Shown: positions 7,026-10,110 of the stretch, one piece after another | Layout of the letters: each line of letters starts with the position of its first letter | How positions within the stretch are numbered: the stretch's first letter is position 1 | Assembly: GCA_017548175.1 (NCBI GenBank) | Contig: JAFYMZ010000174.1 | Span: forward strand, 1-10,110 | DNA length: 10,110 nt | Source of the DNA: Clostridia bacterium | GTDB lineage: Bacteria > Bacillota_A > Clostridia > Oscillospirales > Butyricicoccaceae | Reading direction: 5' to 3' | The notes under the pieces: generated by a model | The model's input: the letters and a program-made list of their open reading frames with translations, nothing else | Database searches by the model: none | Told to the model about the DNA's origin: nothing | Made by a program: the position numbers and the translations under genes

Positions 7026-7553
7026 ATGAAAGCAACCGGTATCGTTCGTCGCATCGACGACTTGGGGCGCGTGGTCATCCCCAAAGAGATCCGCCGCACC
7101 TTGCGCATCCGTGAGGGCGAACCCATGGAAATTTTTACGGACAGCGGCGGCAGCGTCATCTTCAAAAAATACTCTCCGGCGGCAGAGCAGGAACTGATGG
7201 CCGGGCAACTGTGCGAGGCGGTCTACCGTGCCGCCGGCCGCGCCATTGCCATTTGCGATCGGGACGGGGTGGTGGCCGCCGGCGGCGGTTTCCGCAAGGC
7301 GCTGGAGGGCAAGCCGCTGCTGCCTGCCATCGATATGCTGATGCAGACCCGCAAGCCCCGGGAGAGCGCAGAGGGCTTTCCCGTGTCTGCCGCCGCGCCC
7401 GATATCACTGCGGCACTGGTGGTGCCGGTGATCGCCGGCGGCGATTTGTGCGGCTGCGTGGTGGCGCTGCATAACGGCGTGCCGCTGGAGGATGCCGACC
7501 GCAAACTCACCCAGACCGTGGCCAGTTTCTTTGCCCGGCAGATGGAAGAGTAA
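7026..7553 (+). CDS. spoVT: Stage V sporulation protein T, AbrB/GAF regulator
   Basis: A 175-residue transcription regulator, almost the length of Bacillus subtilis SpoVT (178). Residues 1-50 are the swapped-hairpin AbrB DNA-binding domain with the highly conserved phrases ATGIVRRIDDLGRVVIPKEI and RRTLRIREGEPMEIF. Residues 55-175 form the GAF-like sensor half (ICDRDGVVAAGG at 77-88, ALVVPVIAGGDLCGCVVALH at 130-149) and end in FFARQMEE, as the family does. In spore formers SpoVT tunes forespore sigma-G genes during late sporulation and represses itself; its ligand is unknown. The start follows GAGGGAG (7011-7017) 8 nt upstream. I found no convincing sigma-G or sigma-A promoter in the AT-rich upstream gap; the nearest is TTGACC (6956-6961) with a poor -10. 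The next gene lies 18 nt downstream and is probably cotranscribed. Some Clostridia keep this regulator for non-sporulation roles. Confidence 0.92.
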   Translation: MKATGIVRRIDDLGRVVIPKEIRRTLRIREGEPMEIFTDSGGSVIFKKYSPAAEQELMAGQLCEAVYRAAGRAIAICDRDGVVAAGGGFRKALEGKPLLPAIDMLMQTRKPRESAEGFPVSAAAPDITAALVVPVIAGGDLCGCVVALHNGVPLEDADRKLTQTVASFFARQMEE

Positions 7554-7571
7554 GCCGCAGGGAGGGGTCGT

Positions 7572-9023
7572 ATGAAAGAATCGTATATGAAGGGCTTTTT
7601 GCCCTATGCGCTGGCCGCCGCGGTGCTGAGTCTGTGCGGCGGATTGGTGGCGGCCGTTCCGGCCACCTTGGTTGCCGATTGGGGACTGGATTCCGGCAGT
7701 ACCACGTGGGTCACTATGGCGTATTCTCTGGGTGCCGCTGCCATGGCGCCCATTATGGGCAAACTCAGCGACGTGCTGGGCAGACGGAAAACCCTGCTGT
7801 TGGGGCTGGGTCTGTTTGGCATCGCCCAGCCGCTGGTGGCGCTGGTGCCCGAGGGCAGTCTGGCGTCGGTGCTGGGCATCCGCTTCGCGGTGGGTGTGGG
7901 CGCTGCCGCCATCGCGCCGGTGGTGATGGCGTATATTATGACGGAGTTTCCGCCGGAAAAGATGAGCCGGGGCTTTTCCGTTTATATGCTGGTGGCCTCG
8001 GGCATGGTGGTGTTCGGCCCCACTGTGGGCGGCATCCTGCTGGAACGGATGGGCTGGAAGCCCATTTTGTACCTGTGCTTTGGCTTGGTGCTGGCGGTAT
8101 TTCTGGTGTGCTTCTTTACCGTGCGTGACGGCACCCGCCCCCGCGGCACCATGCAGGGGTTTGACTTCGCCGGGTCGGTGCTGGCGCTGCTCTTCTTTTC
8201 TATGCTGCTCAGCGTGCCGACCTTTGGGCAGAATGCCGGCTGGCTGGCCACGCCGACACTGATCAGTTTGGGCGTGGGCGCTGCCGCCCTGGTGGGTCTG
8301 GTGCTGGCGGAAAAGCGCGCCGCGCAGCCCATCCTCAGCGGCAAGTTCATCGCCCGCAAGGGCTTTGTCCTGCCGGTGACGGTGCTGCTGCTGTCGCAAG
8401 GTCTGCTGCAGAGCGCCATGACCAACATCATTATGTTTGTGATGTACACCAACGGCGATTCCACCCTGTCGGGCATCGCCACCTCGGTGATGTACGTGGG
8501 GATGGCCTTGGGCGCCATCCTCATCGGGCCGCTGGCCGACAAGTACGAGCCGCGCACCGTGGCCGCCGGTGCCTTGGTGCTGGTGGAACTGGGCGCTGCG
8601 TTGCAGATGACCTTTTCCGCGGATACCGGCCTGCCTATGCTGTGCGCCGCTCTCTTTTTCATCGGATTGGGTCTGGGCGGCAACGGCACCATCTTCCTGA
8701 AGGTGGTGCTGTCCGGTCTGCCGCCGGAGTTGGCCGGCAGCGGCAGCGGAACGTATAACGTCTTCCGCGATCTGGCGCCGCCCTTGGGCGTGGCGGTATT
8801 CGTCCCCATGTTCACCGGCGCGCTGCAGCGCGGCATCGAGACGGGCGTGGCGCAGGGTCAGGCGGAATCGGCCGCCGCAGCAGCCGCCGCCGTGTCTGCG
8901 CTGCACGGTACGGCATTGCTGCAGACCGTCAGTGTTGCGCTGAGTGTGGGGGTTTGCCTGTTTCTGCCCCGAATTTACGCGCAGCGGGGGAAACGTGAGG
9001 GCGAAACCGGCGAAAACCCTTGA
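7572..9023 (+). CDS. MFS transporter, DHA2 (EmrB/QacA-like) drug exporter family
   Basis: A 483-residue membrane protein with about 14 predicted helices, the length of proton-driven multidrug exporters of the DHA2 family. Motif A is clear after the second helix: GKLSDVLGRRK (63-73), with a degenerate copy in the second half, IGPLADKYEPRT (318-329). Motif C-like GPTVGG (149-154), typical of antiporters, lies in helix 5. The late segment GSGSGTYNVFRDLAPPLGVAVF (390-410, split by a helix start) is typical of DHA2 proteins. The substrate cannot be assigned. The ATG at 7572 is supported by GGAGG (7561-7565) 6 nt upstream; a second Met at residue 6 is possible. It follows spoVT by 18 nt with no promoter between, so the two probably form an operon. 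No clear terminator follows, so some transcription may run into rimP. Confidence 0.9.
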   Translation: MKESYMKGFLPYALAAAVLSLCGGLVAAVPATLVADWGLDSGSTTWVTMAYSLGAAAMAPIMGKLSDVLGRRKTLLLGLGLFGIAQPLVALVPEGSLASVLGIRFAVGVGAAAIAPVVMAYIMTEFPPEKMSRGFSVYMLVASGMVVFGPTVGGILLERMGWKPILYLCFGLVLAVFLVCFFTVRDGTRPRGTMQGFDFAGSVLALLFFSMLLSVPTFGQNAGWLATPTLISLGVGAAALVGLVLAEKRAAQPILSGKFIARKGFVLPVTVLLLSQGLLQSAMTNIIMFVMYTNGDSTLSGIATSVMYVGMALGAILIGPLADKYEPRTVAAGALVLVELGAALQMTFSADTGLPMLCAALFFIGLGLGGNGTIFLKVVLSGLPPELAGSGSGTYNVFRDLAPPLGVAVFVPMFTGALQRGIETGVAQGQAESAAAAAAAVSALHGTALLQTVSVALSVGVCLFLPRIYAQRGKREGETGENP

Positions 9024-9062
9024 AAAATAAGGCGTTTTCCCCGGAAAACCGCAGGAAAAGAC

Positions 9063-9091
9063 TTGCAATTTCTGGCGGACAGTGTTACAAT
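9063..9091 (+). promoter_or_regulatory. Sigma-A promoter of the rimP-nusA operon
   Basis: TTGCAA (9063-9068), a 17-nt spacer and TACAAT (9086-9091; one mismatch to TATAAT) form a strong-looking promoter in the gap after the transporter. Transcription would start near 9098, leaving a leader of about 75 nt before rimP. Confidence 0.8.
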
Positions 9092-9112
9092 AATGACGAT
9101 GATAGAGGAAAT

Positions 9113-9144
9113 GAGGAGTGGGCTTCGGCTCACTCTTTCGTTTT
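9113..9144 (+). promoter_or_regulatory. Leader hairpin before rimP, possible attenuator
   Basis: GAGTGGGC (9116-9123) pairs with GCTCACTC (9128-9135) through 8 positions including one G-U, capped by TTCG in the very stable C(UUCG)G context. Wobble pairs may lengthen it to 9113-9138. It is followed by a T-rich stretch, CTTTCGTTTT (9135-9144), like a weak intrinsic terminator. It sits between the promoter and the rimP ribosome binding site, so it may attenuate transcription or stabilise the mRNA 5' end. Confidence 0.6.
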
Positions 9145-9172
9145 ACAATCTTCTGGAAAAGGGAGGATCTAT

Positions 9173-9640
9173 ATGACCAGTAAAGAACTTATCCGCCGGG
9201 TCACCGATCTGGTGCTGCCCATCTGTCAGGAAAAGGGCGTGGAACTGTGGGACGTGACCTTTGAAAAGGATGGCCGCAGCCATACTCTGACGGTGTTCAT
9301 CGACAAGGCCGAGGGCGTCTTCATCGAGGATTGCGAGGCCGTATCCCGTGGCCTGGACCCCCTGCTGGATGCAAAAGAGTTTGACAGCCTGCCCGCCTAC
9401 ACCCTGTCGGTGTCTTCTGCCGGCCTGGAGCGCCGCCTGACCCAGAAGGCGCACTTTGAGTGGGCCAAGGGCAAAGAGATCGAGCTGACCTTCTACCGTG
9501 CATATCAGGGACAGAACAGTCTGGTGGGCGTGCTGAAGGAAAAGAACGAGCAGGGCATCACCCTGACGCTGGAAGACGGCCGCGAAGAAGTGCTGGACAA
9601 CGCACTCATCGCCAACGTGCGCCTGTACTTCCGTTTTTAA
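9173..9640 (+). CDS. rimP: Ribosome maturation factor RimP
   Basis: A 155-residue protein needed for late assembly of the 30S ribosomal subunit. Length and order fit RimP: an N-terminal alpha/beta domain (about 1-85) with GVELWDVTFEKDGRSHTLTV (22-41, typical strand pair) and IEDCEAVSRGLDPLLD (51-66), the hallmark YTLSVSSAGLERRL (76-89; usually Y.LEVSSPGL.RPL, here Ala replaces Pro), then an SH3/Sm-like C-terminal domain (90-155) with LTLEDGREEVLDNALIANVRL. The ATG at 9173 is chosen because GGGAGG (9161-9166) lies 6 nt upstream and the family begins here; a TTG at 9020 in the same frame is an unsupported extension. It is followed 50 nt later by nusA, the standard order at the head of the rimP-nusA-infB operon. 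It carries its own upstream promoter. Confidence 0.96.
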   Translation: MTSKELIRRVTDLVLPICQEKGVELWDVTFEKDGRSHTLTVFIDKAEGVFIEDCEAVSRGLDPLLDAKEFDSLPAYTLSVSSAGLERRLTQKAHFEWAKGKEIELTFYRAYQGQNSLVGVLKEKNEQGITLTLEDGREEVLDNALIANVRLYFRF

Positions 9641-9690
9641 TGTGCGAATAAAAATATAAAATATAGAGCGACAGAATAGGAGCGAACAAC

Positions 9691-10110
9691 ATGGCAAGTG
9701 AAATGATCAAGGCCCTGGAGGACCTGGAAAAGGAAAAAGGCATCCGCAAGGATTACATGCTGGAGCGTATTTCCCAGGCACTGGTGGCCGCTTACAAGGC
9801 ACTGTACAAGGGTGATGCCGCACAGGCCGCCGCACTGGACAATATCAGCGTCAGCATTGACGAAGAGACCGGCGCCATCAGCATGTACGCCGTCAAAAAG
9901 GTGGTAGAGGATGTGGAAAATCCCGCCGCCGAAATGAGTCTGGAAGAGGCCGAAAAGTACTCTGTGGCACCCCAACTGGGCGACGAGATCAAGCTGGATG
10001 TCCACACCCGCGACTTCGGCCGCATCGCAACCCAGACCGCAAAGCAGGTTATCATTCAGGGCATCCGTGAGGCCGAGCGCGGCCTGATCGCCGATGAATA
10101 TTCCAGCAAG
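9691..10110 (+). CDS. nusA: Transcription factor NusA, 3' end cut by window edge
   Basis: The first 140 codons of NusA, which binds RNA polymerase and modulates pausing, intrinsic termination and antitermination. The visible part is the N-terminal polymerase-binding domain: EMIKALEDLEKEKGIRKDYM (4-23), ALVAAYKALYKGDA, a strand pair around SVSIDEETGAISMYAVKKVV, and the highly conserved FGRIATQTAKQVIIQGIREAE region (split over about 110-130) leading toward the S1 domain. The S1 and KH domains lie beyond the edge. AGGAG (9678-9682) lies 8 nt before the ATG. The 50-nt gap after rimP is AT-rich and has no hairpin that would separate the two genes, so they are cotranscribed from the promoter at 9063-9091. 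Confidence 0.97.
   Translation, partial: MASEMIKALEDLEKEKGIRKDYMLERISQALVAAYKALYKGDAAQAAALDNISVSIDEETGAISMYAVKKVVEDVENPAAEMSLEEAEKYSVAPQLGDEIKLDVHTRDFGRIATQTAKQVIIQGIREAERGLIADEYSSK

Noticed and set aside
9010..9052. Inverted repeat around GTTTTCC/GGAAAAC after the MFS stop as a + strand terminator.
   Set aside because: The loop is too small and no T tract follows on the + strand; pairing alternatives are imperfect.
7020..9068. A 682-codon open frame on the - strand across spoVT and the MFS gene.
   Set aside because: Composition is Gln/His/Arg-rich with no domain, typical of the antisense of GC-rich coding DNA; the + strand genes have clear family motifs.
9020..9172. An N-terminal extension of RimP starting with TTG at 9020.
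   Set aside because: It covers the promoter and leader hairpin, has no ribosome binding site, and RimP families start at the ATG at 9173.

Overview
The window suggests a GC-rich, endospore-lineage Firmicute, probably of the class Clostridia (an Oscillospiraceae/Ruminococcaceae-like gut bacterium is a fair guess, but this is inference). The reasons are a clear SpoVT-type AbrB regulator, the rimP-nusA order, strong GGAGG-type ribosome binding sites, sigma-A-like promoters, and a lipoprotein with a Gram-positive style lipobox. Most genes are very GC-rich; the stretch from about 5.9 to 7.0 kb is clearly less so.

Region 1 (1-3868, + strand) is the 3' end of a surface polysaccharide operon. It holds a GT4 glycosyltransferase cut by the left edge, an O-antigen-ligase/Wzy-like membrane protein whose start overlaps the glycosyltransferase stop (ATGA), and, 4 nt further on, a Wzx/MOP-type flippase. 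Together they would assemble, flip and polymerise or ligate a glycan at the membrane. A strong hairpin at 3882-3914 ends the operon and can also serve the convergent gene.

Region 2 (3931-7000) holds three separately transcribed genes: an Eis-like GNAT acetyltransferase (-), a divergently transcribed secreted lipoprotein of unknown function (+), and a small YjgN/DUF898-like membrane protein (-). Each has a recognisable ribosome binding site and a plausible promoter, and hairpins separate the units. The lipoprotein 3' half and the small membrane protein are less GC-rich than the flanks.

Region 3 (7026-9023, +) pairs spoVT, a sporulation-linked AbrB/GAF regulator, with a 14-helix-type MFS exporter 18 nt downstream, probably as one operon.

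Region 4 (9063-10110, +) is the start of the conserved nusA operon: a good promoter, a leader with a UUCG-capped hairpin followed by a T-rich tract, rimP (ribosome maturation), and the first 140 codons of nusA, cut by the right edge.

I see no tRNA, rRNA, CRISPR array, transposase or attachment site. I do not see a convincing new multi-gene system. The most useful leads are the unknown lipoprotein, the possible attenuator and leader ORF before rimP-nusA, and the spoVT-transporter pairing.
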